A stretch of DNA of 64,000 nucleotides, from assembly GCA_022497155.1 (NCBI GenBank), contig MU385721.1, forward strand, positions 558,001-622,000. Reading direction: 5' to 3'. The translations under genes were made by a program, and so were the position numbers. This document shows positions 46,839 through 59,119 of the stretch, in pieces. Below the pieces are notes generated by a model, which made no database searches, had not been told where the DNA came from, and was given only the letters and a program-made list of their open reading frames with translations. The DNA comes from Whalleya microplaca (taxonomy: Eukaryota; Ascomycota; Sordariomycetes; Xylariales; Xylariaceae). The number at the start of each line of letters is the position of its first letter. Within the stretch, counting starts at the first letter, position 1.

Positions 46839-49268
46839 CCAAGCAGGACAAAGACGGACTAGGCACCGGCCAGCCAGCTAGCCACTCATCTTTGGCTGCC
46901 AGATAGCCGGAACACTGATTTTGTTCGAGTATGGAGAAGTGAGGGCGTCGAATCTGAGAAGTATACACGAAGAGAAAAACATCTTGTTCTGTGGATTTTG
47001 ATACCCAGCCAGATACGGGAAAAGGGGACCCCGTAGCTTTTGTCATTGCACGCACACCATGCGATGAGGCAGACATCTATCTCAACGCGGTTTGAATTCT
47101 GCGTCATGGACTGTTCGTTCCCATCATCATCACTATCATAGTCGTCAGGGAGGTTGGACCAGGCGTTTTCAAATAGACGTGGTTTGTGTTCCGGACATAG
47201 ACAGGGGGAAAGGGCGTGTAGGTACTGGCTATGATAGACTTCGCTTTGGCCTGTGATATTGCCGATACATGCTTTTGAAGTAATTATTCGTGAGTGGGAG
47301 CGTTGACGTGAAATCCCTGTGCTCGTATATGAACGTAGTGGCGTATTGTACAGGCCTTCTCCTTTGTTGTTACTCATATGAACGTATACTTTCCGGGTGT
47401 TCTACAGGCGTAGTTTGCCGGGATCAAGATGGCTGTATCAGGATTCCAAGGCAAGGCCACATTTCGAGGCAGTATACTTCCAGTTTTAGAGTCTCCCTAC
47501 GTGATGTGGCGAATATTCCATAGCCGAAACATTGAATATATATAGACCATAACAAACTCTAAGATAGCCGGACGTGTCCAAAGATCTAGGGATGACTCGA
47601 CTCAGCCCATTTTTCAAATAGGAAGGAAACACCATCAAGTATTACCAGGTTATTCACTCATGTAAATAAAAAATCATAACAAGTTCTCAGGCGTTTCTCT
47701 GTATTGAGCTACCAACTGATAACCCATACTGTCACCCCGGCTAAGAGTCATTATCACGTCCGAACGGCCTTGATCGCCTCTAATGTCGTAGCGATAAGTT
47801 CCATATTTCAGGGTTAAAGAGTAGCAGATATAAGTGTGTATTAAGAGTTAAGTGTAAGCAGATATGCTTGGATGAATACCAATTGATATTGTTGACATAC
47901 CTATTTATGTATAGTAAGATGCTCATAATCAGTGTATTTCATACGTATTTCGAGCGTGTTCACAAATCGCCCTTATACCTTCTACATGTCTCTGGACGCA
48001 ACGCAACGTATCTGTTCACACCAAGCAATTAAATCGAGCTGTAGATATTATCAATTGAAAATTTCAATTACTCAACTTGACTTAATAGACACGTTGATAT
48101 ACACAAATACTACATTCATTAACACCTTCACATGATACAATGGCACGGGCTTGCTTGCCTTAGCACATCTCAGGTCTTTGCATACCTCCATACATAAATT
48201 CGTACTTAGACTGTTCAAGCGTATTAATAAAACACCTGTGAGATCCATCTTCCTCTATCTGCGTAGCCGGCACGAGCTTGATATACACACATACACTCGG
48301 AACCTTGAGTCTGTACGCCCGGTGGTTATCCTGGAAGGGCTGGCATATATCAAGGAGTGCCTACCTAAGTAATGATTACATGAAATATTTAATATCAAGT
48401 ATTCAATATTGCCTATAACAGTTTGGGGTAATATATAAGTACCCAGTCCCGTTACCTAGTTAGTTTTCATACAGGCATGATTTCCATGCCCGGGTAGAGA
48501 AACAAGACAGATATATACATAAGTGCATATACTAACTACCCGAGCTGACTTGTCTTCACCGCTCTCTCCCTCCCTCCTTCGGAACCCGAGTATATATGTG
48601 TGACGAAGAAAACAAGTATCGATGTGTCTTCCCCCATGCATACGCGTATTTCCCTGCGAGACACCTGTAGTAGCCTAATTTGGTATTCTCTCACGTGTAT
48701 ATACCGAGAAACATTTCCTAATGGGCTGATAGGTGTAAATCATACGACATGCAGTAGACAGACACAACCCGGGGATAACTAGGTTCTATAGGTCTGACTC
48801 AGCCGTGTACATGAGATGTGATATGTATAGGTACGTGCACGGCTTTCAGTGGCTAATCTCGCCCCTTAGCCAGGGCGGTTTAAAGCAATACAAACAAACG
48901 CAAGCGTGATTTTGATACATATGTTGAATTGGTATTGCTTGTATACTGCGCTGGGATTCATATTCGAAACGTGTCAAGTGTGAGATATATGTTTACTGCA
49001 AGTCTAGCTATGTACTAGTCAATGCTATGCTTACGGACATCATTGCCATCTACAATCAAGTTAATGCCGTGGTATCTAGTCATCAGGTTGAAACAACGTT
49101 TCCATGCAAAGGCAGAGTACAATGAAAACAAGCGGTTCTTCTTGGGAGTTCAGCTGGTTATATTCATTCGGGAATCTAGCAAAAGTTCAACTCTCCCATC
49201 CGGAACGCCAGCGAGTGACCTAATTCCATATCATCATCAAAGGAGCCATATACAGCAAGATCCACCGC
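46839..49268. other. Convergent intergenic region
   Basis: 2.4 kb between the AANAT-like gene and NOG1. AT-rich towards 47500-49000. Small open frames only, none recognised. Confidence 0.5.
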
Positions 49269-51468
49269 TTAACGTCGAGATGTCTTGCCCATCGTACGCT
49301 TGCCGGCAAACTGTCATGAGTGTTAGTAAAGGATCGCAGGATGCAATTAGTTAAGAAGAAACGTACCAAGTGTTTCGGCAACGTAGCGCCGATATGTCGA
49401 TCGGCCTCTCCCTGTCTCGCCATGCGGTTCATCTTCCTTTGACCCAACTTCGCTTGTCTCTCGGCCTTCGTCTTCGTCAGTTCGTCTACGACACCATCAT
49501 CCCGTCTGTTCGTCGCCGGTTGACTTCTTGCCCTGCTCTTGGACCTCAATCTCTCTCTTGGTGTCTGATCAATATCCATAGCATTCGAGTCTTCTGTGCC
49601 CAACCGACTCCTAGTAAGAGAACGGCCACGGGTCGAAGTCTCCGCTCGTGCTCTAAGGCCCAGATCATGAGTATCGACACCCATCTCATCAAGTGCATCC
49701 TCGAGCTGAGATAGGGGTTTCTTGAGAACCTTGCGAGGTAAGGCTGCACGATTCTTGACTCTGCGCATCCTTGCATCATTGCGGATCAGCATCTGCTTCT
49801 CGCGAATGACCTCTGCCTTCATTCTGACATCAGCCTCTTCTGCATCATCGATCTCTTCGTCCTCATCGTAGTAACCTTCCGCCTCAAGCCGTTCCTCCTC
49901 TTCCTCCAAGGCCTGCAGCTTAGCTTCAATATCCGGGTCAATGTAATCGTAGACATTCTTTCCATCGAAGACCTCAGGTATCCTGTCATGCTTCCATTCG
50001 GGGTTGTCGAGGATATAGTCGGCTCTCAAGTCCACATTGAACACACCGGCGCCACCGTTCTCAGCCTCAACATCACGGGCCAACTTCCGACGTTCGGCGT
50101 CATCCTTGTCGTATTTCTTCATGTTCTTGACAGCTTCAGGAATGAAGGTTTCTTGGACAACGCCGCCCATAGGTTGCGCCACGTGAATTCTGGTCATGAC
50201 GTCGGCTAATCTACCTCCAACAGAACCGCTGTTTGAAGTGCCAGCTTTCAGTTTCTGAGCGACTCTGTCGGCAATGAGCTTCTCGCATGCGGCGTTCTTC
50301 ACTTCCTGTACACCCTCCTGAGTATTACAAGAGAGCTGAAGCAGCTCTACCTCGCCAGAAGATACCAACGACTGGAGTTCGCCGCCTGTCTTCTCATCCA
50401 GCTCCTCAGGTCTTAGAATATCGATCTTGTTGATGACAATGAAGACTAATTTGTTTGCAAACAACGGTTTGATGCTCTTGAATAGTTGCATTTGAGCTGA
50501 GACCGAGTATCCACACTGCTCTGAAAGATCCATAAAGTAGAGAATGGCGGACCTCAAATGGGCAATGGCGGTGATCGACTGCATCTCAATTGTGTTCATC
50601 TCCTCTAGGGGATGATCCAGAATACCAGGTCTGTTACCCGTTAGCATTGTATTGAGCGAAGTGCTTGCCAATTCATAGACCTTCTCCATAATCGAGAATA
50701 CGAAGGTCTTATGGCTTGCAAGACAGGCTATTTCAACTTACGTATCAATTGCTTGGAAACGTAGGTATTTGTAGTCGAAGTGGCCAACAAATAGCGATTT
50801 CGTTGTGAAAGCATATGGTTGAACGTCGACATCAGCCCTGGTAACGCTTCGGAGGAAACTCGACTTTCCGACGTTGGGATATCCGCAGATTAGGAGAGTC
50901 CGGGTGGTCGGGTCAATGGACGGAAGTCGACCAAGATGCTGGCGGACTTGATCGAGGTAGAGTAGGGGATCCTTGAGTCGCTTGGTGATTGTGGCCATCC
51001 GACCGAGAGCGGCCTTCTTCAGCTGCTTGCACTGGAACAAACTCTGGGCATACTTGAGCAAGCGCACGTAGTCTCGGGATATGGTTTCTATGAGGTGCTT
51101 GGCGGTCGAAAGATGTCCCAAGGCAATGCGGAAATGGTCGGCATCGTAGAGGGTGTTGAGCAGATCTTTATGGAATGGGTGGATGTCTTGTAGTCGGGGG
51201 AAGCTCTCGAGGATCTGACCGAACTTCTCCGAGAAGGTCTCCTGCGTGAATTTGACCTTTCTGGTATAGAAGCCTACGAGGATCAGTCAGTAATTGAGTG
51301 CTGTACAGTGAATGGTGAAGCAAATGGATTATACAGACCTCTGATACGACTGATCTTGAAACCTGACCGAATCTGGGTTGGTAGTCGGCGTTGAGTTCTC
51401 GACAGGACAATGTCGAGAAACTCCTGCGACGTCGGCACGGGCGCGATATCCTTCCAAGTGGTCTTCAT
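49269..51468 (-). CDS. NOG1: Nucleolar GTP-binding protein 1 (Nog1), 60S ribosome biogenesis
   Basis: Four exons (51339-51468, 50742-51273, 49367-50630, 49269-49310) encode 655 aa; yeast Nog1 is of similar size. The N-terminal helical domain opens [20 protein letters not shown]. The Obg-type GTPase follows: G1 GYPNVGKSS, a switch region with [13 protein letters not shown]3 DTPGILDHP, G4 NKID. A long acidic/basic tail contains [17 protein letters not shown]. The protein ends [14 protein letters not shown] then [13 protein letters not shown], the last piece coming from a 42-nt terminal exon. Nog1 binds pre-60S particles in the nucleolus and is released by Drg1. All GTPase motifs are intact. It is divergent from the OPRT gene across 626 bp. 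Confidence 0.95.
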
Positions 51469-52094
51469 TGTGGGCGACAGGCAAAGCGACGACGGGTGTT
51501 GCAGTTGTCGAATTGTACTGGTTTTGCCCGGTGGACTTTTTTAATGTACGAAATAAAAAAAAAGTCGGAGTGGAGGGAGTGGGTGCGCACAGTCTGAGTG
51601 GATGTGCACCGCATTCGCGAAATCTTGGCACAGAAAAAATCTTATCGGACAGCTTATCGTATCTTATCTTATCACTGATAGCTCTCAGGAAGTGCACCTA
51701 TGTATTCCGTATTCTGTATTAACGTTTTGTCACTCTCCTAGCCTGATCCTACATATTTCGGTCAGACTTGAGAGTTTAATGATCCAAATTTGCATATAAG
51801 TCTGAGGAATCCTTTCTGATTAATTTTTCTAAAATTCAAACTCATTTCCCCCCTTGAAATCTGGTAAGTAGTGCTACTATGAAGTTTTCGCTGTACACTG
51901 CATTATATCAGTTTTCACTACCCCGCCAAAAAGATTGATATCCCACTTTCATTAGACAGCCCTGTTAATACCTCGTCTGAATACAGTAATTAATGCAATT
52001 GGCTGATATATATTAATAGAGGAAGGAGACTTGGATTCGAGATTTCCAAGATCAGATTTGCAGGAGAATTTAGTACATACAACCAATCCCAGCA
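51469..52094. promoter_or_regulatory. Shared divergent promoter NOG1 / OPRT
   Basis: 626 bp between the two ATGs, AT-rich in the middle (51780-52020). No exon. It must hold the promoters of both genes; specific elements are not identified. Confidence 0.55.
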
Positions 52095-52772
52095 ATGGCG
52101 CTCCCGGAGTATAAGAAAGACTTCTTGAAGGCCGCCGTGGAAGGAGGCGCCCTGAAATTTGGATCCTTTGAGCTGAAGTCAAAGCGGATATCCCCCTACT
52201 TCTTCAACGCGGGCGACTTCTACACCGGAGACCTTCACGAACCTATCATGGACGCCTATGCGCGGACCATTGCGACGAGCGAGTTAGCAGAGGGTTTCGA
52301 TGTCATCTTTGGCCCGGCATACAAGGGAATTCCGCTGGCATCGACCGTCTTGTACGCCCTGGTCAAGGTAGACCGAGCGATATACCGCAAGGTCGCCTAT
52401 AGCTTCGACCGCAAGGAGGCCAAGGACCACGGAGAGGGCGGTACCATCGTCGGGTCGCCATTGAAGGGGAAGCAAGTGCTGATTATCGACGATGTCGTAT
52501 CGGCCGGCACGGCGAAACGGCAAGCCATCGACATGATCCGGAAAGCTGGCGGCACAGTTGTAGGAATTGTGGTCGCGCTGGACCGTCAGGAAACACTACC
52601 GGATGGAGATAGCCAGACAAGTGCCATTGGCCAGCTACGAAAGGAGTATGGGTTTCCCATTATTTCTATTATCAAGCTCGACGATATAATTGCTGGAATG
52701 AAGGGTGTTATATCCGATAGCGATATCAAGAATATCGAGGAGTACCGGGCCAAATTTGGAGCTAGCGATTGA
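52095..52772 (+). CDS. URA5: Orotate phosphoribosyltransferase (URA5-type)
   Basis: A single exon of 225 codons, the usual fungal OPRT length. It converts orotate plus PRPP to OMP in de novo pyrimidine synthesis (cytosol, dimer). Seen: [20 protein letters not shown] near the N-terminus; [11 protein letters not shown] for orotate/PRPP binding; [13 protein letters not shown], the mobile catalytic loop with its Lys/His; [19 protein letters not shown], the PRPP signature with two Asp; and ALDRQE. All key residues are present. In fungi this gene is the target of 5-fluoroorotate resistance together with OMP decarboxylase. It is head-to-head with NOG1. Confidence 0.96.
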   Translation: MALPEYKKDFLKAAVEGGALKFGSFELKSKRISPYFFNAGDFYTGDLHEPIMDAYARTIATSELAEGFDVIFGPAYKGIPLASTVLYALVKVDRAIYRKVAYSFDRKEAKDHGEGGTIVGSPLKGKQVLIIDDVVSAGTAKRQAIDMIRKAGGTVVGIVVALDRQETLPDGDSQTSAIGQLRKEYGFPIISIIKLDDIIAGMKGVISDSDIKNIEEYRAKFGASD

Positions 52773-53716
52773 AGCAGACAGACGCAGAATTAAATGAATT
52801 ACCATAGGCGTAATTGTATCAGACAACTAAAGCTCACACGGGGCTTGCACCTTGCCATGTCGCTCTGCGGAAGAGATCCAACAGCTAGGGGAGTCTGATA
52901 TTGTGAATTAGTAATTCCAGGGTATGGTTTACCTAAGAAGAGGAGGTTGGCGGCAGTTAGAGATCAATTCGGTGTTCAGAGGAAGTAGAATTGAGCGCCT
53001 GTAGATCCAGCCAACCAGATTTCACCTGACTCGAGTATACGATGGTTAGCCAAGAGCTAGAATACGGTTAAATGCAACACCTCTCTACCAGCAAGCAGAG
53101 CTTCGATAGAAATATATGCCAAGTCGCCTATAGGACTAGCGTCCGGAGTAATGTGGCTTGTAAGTGGCGTTCTCTCCATGTTCGACCTCGAGCAACTATC
53201 GCGCAAAATTGCCTGGCCATATGACCGTAGATGTTGTAAGACATATATCGACCGAGTAACGGTTACAAATACTAGGGATAGCCGGCTTTTTCAGGGTGGC
53301 ACATCGTCTTATTATCCCCCTCCGTCAGCTCCGGTCTCACCGCCTTGGTGCTGTCAGACCACACAGATACGACACCCACCTCGCCTCCCTGCACCTTGCT
53401 CTGCTGCTATATCGCAACGATCCCGGAACGCCCTCGCAGTTCACCACCTCAGCAGTCCCCCCTTGCGCCCCCTTTCCCCCGCGGAGTTGAGCCAGGAAGA
53501 GCAGAGCGCATATATCACATACCTACTGCGCATAATTATACATACGTATATACATACGTACGGATACATGTCACTGCTCCAGTAAGCCCCAAGTCTCAAT
53601 ATCCGTCAATCAAATCACGTCGATTAATTGCCCTCCTAATCACACCCGCCCATCGCATCGCATCGCATCGCCTTGCCTTGCCTTGCCTTGTCTCTCTCTG
53701 TGTCTCTCTCTGCCGT
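52773..53716. other. Intergenic
   Basis: No supported exon. The 144-codon frame at 53151-53585 is low-complexity. The 3' part contains the pentanucleotide repeats listed next. Confidence 0.5.
53651..53690. repeat. Adjacent pentanucleotide repeats (CATCG)4-(CCTTG)4
   Basis: Four copies of CATCG directly followed by four of CCTTG, then a TC-rich run, ending about 25 bp before the ATG at 53717. It is therefore probably within the 5' leader or core promoter of the small-protein gene. Confidence 0.9.
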
Positions 53717-54077
53717 ATGGCCTCGCCATCCCTTGCCACGTACGCCTCCTCCCCGTCGCATGTGACCTATATATCCCAGCCGGGCTGAAACTATTGCTGC
53801 CGTTGCTGACTAATTCCCGAACGCCACCAACACCACCACAAGGCTAACATGACAAATCAAAATTAAAAGGTCCTTCCGGAACCTCTCGCCGCGCACGCGC
53901 ATAGGCGTCGGCCTGGGCCTCCTGGCCTGGGGCGCCATCGGCCTGCACCTGTCGGACCGCGCCGAGGAGCGCTTCGGGCTGACGCCCTCTGAGGAGGACA
54001 GGGAGGCGCTCAAGGAGCTGGGGCCGCGGATCACGGTTGTCGACCGCAGTGATAGTGGTAGTGGCAAGGAGCGGTGA
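53717..54077 (+). CDS. Small single-span fungal protein (76 aa)
   Basis: Two exons, 53717-53739 (23 nt) and 53870-54077. The product opens MASPSLATSFRNLSPRTRIG, followed by one hydrophobic span (VGLGLLAWGAIGLHLS), then DRAEERFGLTPSEEDREALK and a charged tail ending in SGSGKER. Similar tiny proteins are widespread in filamentous ascomycetes and are usually annotated as hypothetical. The arrangement (basic N-terminus, one span, acidic C-terminus) suggests a mitochondrial inner-membrane or other tail-exposed organellar protein, which is inference. The first exon is supported by its clean frame, a GTACGC donor and its resemblance to starts of the family. Confidence 0.75.
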
Positions 54078-56112
54078 TGGATGGATGAGCTGAGGCGGCG
54101 GCGGCGGCGGCGGCAGTGGCAAAGAATGGATGAATGGTAGGATAAATGGATGTATATCGCCTCCCTATTCCAAAAATTGTGTAGTCGGGTTGCCTCCTTG
54201 GACGGCTTTATACGGCTTTGGCATGTAAGTGGTGGTCTCGTGGCGAGGCCTCAGATTTCGTACGACTAATGGAAACTCATGGAATACGTTTGGAAGGACT
54301 TGGCTTGGACGATATGGGAGGATATTGCTAATCCCTCTATTAAATCTAGATTATCCCATCGGTTTGCACGGTGAGGTTGACCAGACAGAGGAATGAATGT
54401 TGATGACATCTTGAATAGCTTGAAAGTCTATTCGACACTCGTCAATCTATACCCTTTTGTAATCCAACCCATTGCCAACCAGTCGTGAGAGAATATTGTA
54501 ATGTAGCTATAGTAGACGTTTTGGCCGACTGAACAAACAATGGGGACTGTTCTACAAGTCGTAGGAACAAAATACCATACAGGGCCACCAAAGGCCCACC
54601 GTTTCCGACTGGTGTGATGCATGGATATCTATGTGAAACCCATTCTAGCCATATCCACAAGGCTTAGCTTTTGGCATTAAAACTGGGCGGTTGTCAAGTC
54701 TCCCGAAGAGTGGGAAACAAAGTTTGATATTTAAGTTCAGACTAATAAACTTAAACACCAGTGTCAAGCACGTAGGTCACGAATGTCGACGAAATAATGA
54801 AAGCGGCGACATCAATCCATGAGTTTATTTCCTTGGTTCGTAAGATATGTGAATTTTCAAAATACTGTCCTCGCAGTCACTAGACACTTGGAAATAAACT
54901 GGTGTATACCGTTTACAACTGCTAGCCTTATATCTAGAATATAATGTCCGCGGTACAAAGCAACCGGTTGTCCAATATAATCGAAGAAATGACTATCCAG
55001 GTAAACACCCCTATTTACACACATATACAACACCATAGAAACAGTGCTCTTCATAACATTATCATAAGTTCAGCCTATACAACTGATTACTCATTCAGCG
55101 AACGACGGTCTCCAGATTTCCGCGAGCAACCACAACACAAACCTCCAATGCAGGTTGCCGAACATGTGGAGGACCCACCTAGCAAGACCCCAATTAACAG
55201 GCACCACATGTCTAGCAAGTAGGTATGTGTATACCTTAAGCCAACCTATCACCACGAAATATGTCTTGAGCCTTGAGGTGTATAACCATTATATTCCTTA
55301 TACCGAAGAGTAGCTAAAACAAATCTCCATCGTCAAAGAGGCGCAATCTTGTTGAGAAACATTCAACTGCCTTTTGCATAGGTATTATGATTTAGATTAA
55401 TGGAGAACCTGGTTTATTAACAGCTCTGCGAGCACAATCATTAAACCCGAATAGAAGTACGTATAACACAAATGGAGCAGTTGGTTTAGGTATTGTTCAT
55501 AACCTACAGTTATAGCCCGTACCATTGATATTGAGCAAACTCTAAGGGTGTACAAGATACTCGAAAGCTAACTCACAGGCAGTGCCTCAAGTACAAACTG
55601 GTGCTTAGAATCGGACCTTCACTTATAGATCACCAGAAGGAGGCGACGTGGAAAAGAAAATCATATACTTGTAACTCGTTCTGCTCTGATAATCTATCGT
55701 GTCTTGACATCGGTAAAAGCAATGCTCATCAGTTCGCCACCAACCCCTCAGACTCTGCTCGATGCTCCTCTTTTCATGAAACAAATGCGTGCCGGAAAAA
55801 ATGAGACCACCCCATGAAATGTTTGCCGGTCAATATAGACGTGAGACATCATGACCACTCCCCAAGAGGGGTAAATGAAACCTGCCCTCGAAAGCCGGTC
55901 ATTATCTAATCGTCGAGTCTAATGCAAAAGCCACAGCCAGTCTAGTTTGTCGCGACCCAATCCGGAAAATGCAGAGAACTTGCCGCCATCATACCGGCCC
56001 GATGCAGATGAGAATCGAAACTTTTAAAAAGCCGGTGAAAAGGGAAAAAGAAACGCCATAAATGCTAGAGGGGGGGTTGTATATCATAGCCGACGAACGG
56101 TCGCTGGTTTTC
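54078..56112. other. Convergent intergenic region
   Basis: 2 kb between the small-protein gene and the transcription factor. A (CGG)n run lies just after the stop (54095-54114). The frames present are not recognised. Confidence 0.5.
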
Positions 56113-59100
56113 TCAAAACTCGGTTTTAACGGTAGGCATGCCTGGAGAATCCACCACAGAGGGTAAAGGTTTGAATAGCTGGGCCATGTCCAGCGTGAGA
56201 TTCGCAACCCCAAATTCATTATCAATCTCACCAACAGACCCCAGCTCTTCGCCCCTTGAAGCCCCATCCGATACGACCCAGGATTTCACAGACTTGAGTA
56301 GTTGAATAACCTGCCGAAATCGATCGTCGGGAAGCAATCGCAAATCTGCTGGTGAGGGATTTTTTATCATCCATTTCGCAAGCCAGAAAAAGTGAATACC
56401 GTCCCGCGAGAAGCCGTACCTCCTAGGACTTGACACGGCAGGAGGAAATTGAATTGCCATGTCCATATCCCAGTTCGATTTAAATTTGTCGAGTGCCCTG
56501 CAGATAGTTTTATATGTATAGGCTGACATACCAGTGACTGGTGTGCCTCTTCCGCTATTGTTGGCGCTAACATTACCGCTTCCCGTCTCTGAACCTTCCG
56601 TGATGACCCAATCGTTTTGAGACAGAGGTACGCTAGAACCATCTAGTGCTGTCAAGGTGCCTTCGATCTGAGCACGCCTGACCTGAGCGAGGAGAGCATG
56701 AACTAGAATGAATTTTCCATAGAGATTTGTACTGCCAGGATGAATCTGATATGACTGGTGAAATAGGGCCCTGAGCGCCAGGTCGAGTTCAGGCTGTTTG
56801 CTGCGTTGCGAACCATCAGGATTTCTTGCTTTTGCGGCCTCTGGTCCGTATAAGTTTAACGCTTGAGCACAATCTAACGCAGAATGTGCCTCCCATGCTG
56901 CATCGTCCGAGGGGAGCGGGATATGAATCTCAAAGCTGTCAAATTGAGGATCACAGTTGAAATATAGACCACGCGCAACGTCGAAGAGGTATGTCATGTA
57001 CATCAGTCGAATGCGTGCTTCTTGTTCGACCCATGCAGCCCAGTCGAAATGCCCGGGGGTGACGTTCTGCAATGCGAGGTTCGGCTGGTGGAGGACGCTG
57101 TAGACAGGAGAACCGTTGTTGACTTGCAATAATTTAAATTTTCTCGCGAGATCTGCCACTAAGGGGAAAAGTCGTTGAGCACTCTCACGCTGTATGGGCG
57201 TACCATTCCAAATGAGAAGAGCTGTCATTAAGATGAGCGCTTGTAAGCGTTCAATGTCCCTTTTCTCTCCGCCGTTTTCAAACCTGAAGGCCGTCTCCGC
57301 ACCATTGCTGGCAAGGAGGTTGCAATCACGTTCGAGGGCTATCTTCAAAAAATTCATCGTCTCTTTCACATGAGGAGACGAAACGCGGTTGGAATAGCAA
57401 GCGCCAATACAGCACATCGCAGCAATGAGACCAGTGTAAGCCTCCATAATACGGAAGGTAGGAATGTGTAAGAAGGAAAAGTGGATATGGAAATGGCTGT
57501 ACGTGTCAAGGAACTCTTGGATATTCGCAGGAGAGAAGAAGCTGTGCATGCCAGCGGTTTGGTGAGTTACTACGGTACCGGGAGGATAAAAGAAACTGAG
57601 AATCTGCGAAGACAATTGCTGGTAAGGATCTTGCGTTGACGGTGGCATTGCCCAGTTAGAGAAAAATAGGGATCGATTGTGGACGTCGTTCGAGGCCGCG
57701 CCTGTCAAGCCGTTGGGTCTCTCGGAAGCGAGGTTAGGATCGGTTTTGATTGCGGTCTGATTCTGTCCAAGATTAGGGGGGGACTGATTGACGTAGGTAT
57801 GTTGTTGCGCACCAGTCTGTTGGAACATTTGAGCCCAATCAAGAGAGCCAGATTGTTGACCTGAGCCCGAAGCTCCATACATGGGCATGCCATTCTGATT
57901 CGGGGGCATGTTGAAGTTGGCCAACTGAGGGTTAATGTTGGACGACATCGAGTTCGAGACGTCGCCGTTGTAACCTCCGGTCATGCTTCTTCGATCCCGG
58001 TTGCCGTTGTCTTCCATGCGGCTCATGCTGCTCGATCTAGATAGCTGATTCTGGTCGTTGGCCATGTTTCCCATACCATCTTGGATCTGAACCATACCGA
58101 ATGGATGGACAACACCGTCACCCGGCATATTGTTCATGCCATTCATGTGACCCATGTCGCCCTCGTTAGCCTTCTGAGCATTTTGCTGCTGCTTCTTAAC
58201 GTGAGCTTGGGGATGAGACAAGTGACTCGCCCCCGTAGGATTTCCTCGACGAATCGAGCACTTTTGGAAGTGACGCTTAAGGATATCACTTCGTGAAAAC
58301 GTATCGCGGCACAACACGCACATATATGGGCGGTCGCCGGTATCTGTAAACATGGTTAACATGGCCCAGGCAAAGCCTTAATCTACGAAACTTACGGCGG
58401 AGAAGATGGCGCTTCAAATGCTTAGCATGGAGGTAAGTCTTGGTACAATGGGGGCAAGGAAACTTTCCGTCCGCATCTTTCTGTGGAATTACCGTATTCT
58501 TCGACGCGCCACTGCCGGTTGGGGCAGCAGGCCGTCCAGGGGCGCTCGGAAGTATACCCCGACGTCCTTGCGAACCGACGACGTGCGTGGGCTGCTCACT
58601 GTCCTGTATCAGAGACTGCTGATGCGGCATCATTGGACTGCCACCGTAGGGAGAAGGGAGTCCGGTCTGAGGCATAACTCCACCAGCAGGCATAGGACGA
58701 AGGACGGGGGGTCGCGCAGCAGCAGGGGCCGGTGCAATAGGTTGCGGGTGGGAGGCCGCAACAGAAGTCTGTGGCATCATGGAAGAGGTGGTCGGGTAAC
58801 CTTGCTGGGGCTGCTGATACTGATTAGGCATCATGCCGTACGAACCACGCGTAGGGCCCGAGTTTGGCGGTGGGTATTGGCTCATGTTGTTTGGTGGTTG
58901 GGGAGTGTTGGGAGTGCCTGGAGTCCTTGGCGTGTGCGGGTGGCTGCCGTAGATAGATTGCATAGCAGAATGATGATGCTGCAAAGGTGGCAGAGTGTGT
59001 TGGATGGATGCGTGCTGCAATTGATGAGGCGAGATTGCTGCCGGCGAGGGATAACCAGACCCTGATGTTCCTACGTGATTCGATGAATACGGGTTCTGGC

Positions 59101-59119
59101 CTTGAGGAGCACCGTCCAT
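56113..59119 (-). CDS. C2H2 zinc-finger plus fungal-specific TF-domain regulator (AmdX-like)
   Basis: Two exons (58396-59119 and 56113-58343) encode 984 aa. The N-terminal ~210 residues are Pro/Gln/His/Ser-rich and disordered. The DNA-binding part has two classical C2H2 fingers, split by the intron: CPHCTKTYLHAKHLKRHLLRH and, after TGDRPYM, CVLCRDTFSRSDILKRHFQKC. SIRRGNPTGASHLSHPQAH follows. A disordered linker leads to a long helical fungal-specific TF region (YSHFHIHFSFLHIPTFRI, ALILMTALLIWNGTP, RLMYMTYLFDVARGLYFNCD). The combination resembles Aspergillus AmdX-type regulators; orthology is a recollection. The first in-frame ATG is at 59119; the open frame upstream has only a GTG. It is presumably nuclear. 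Confidence 0.85.
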
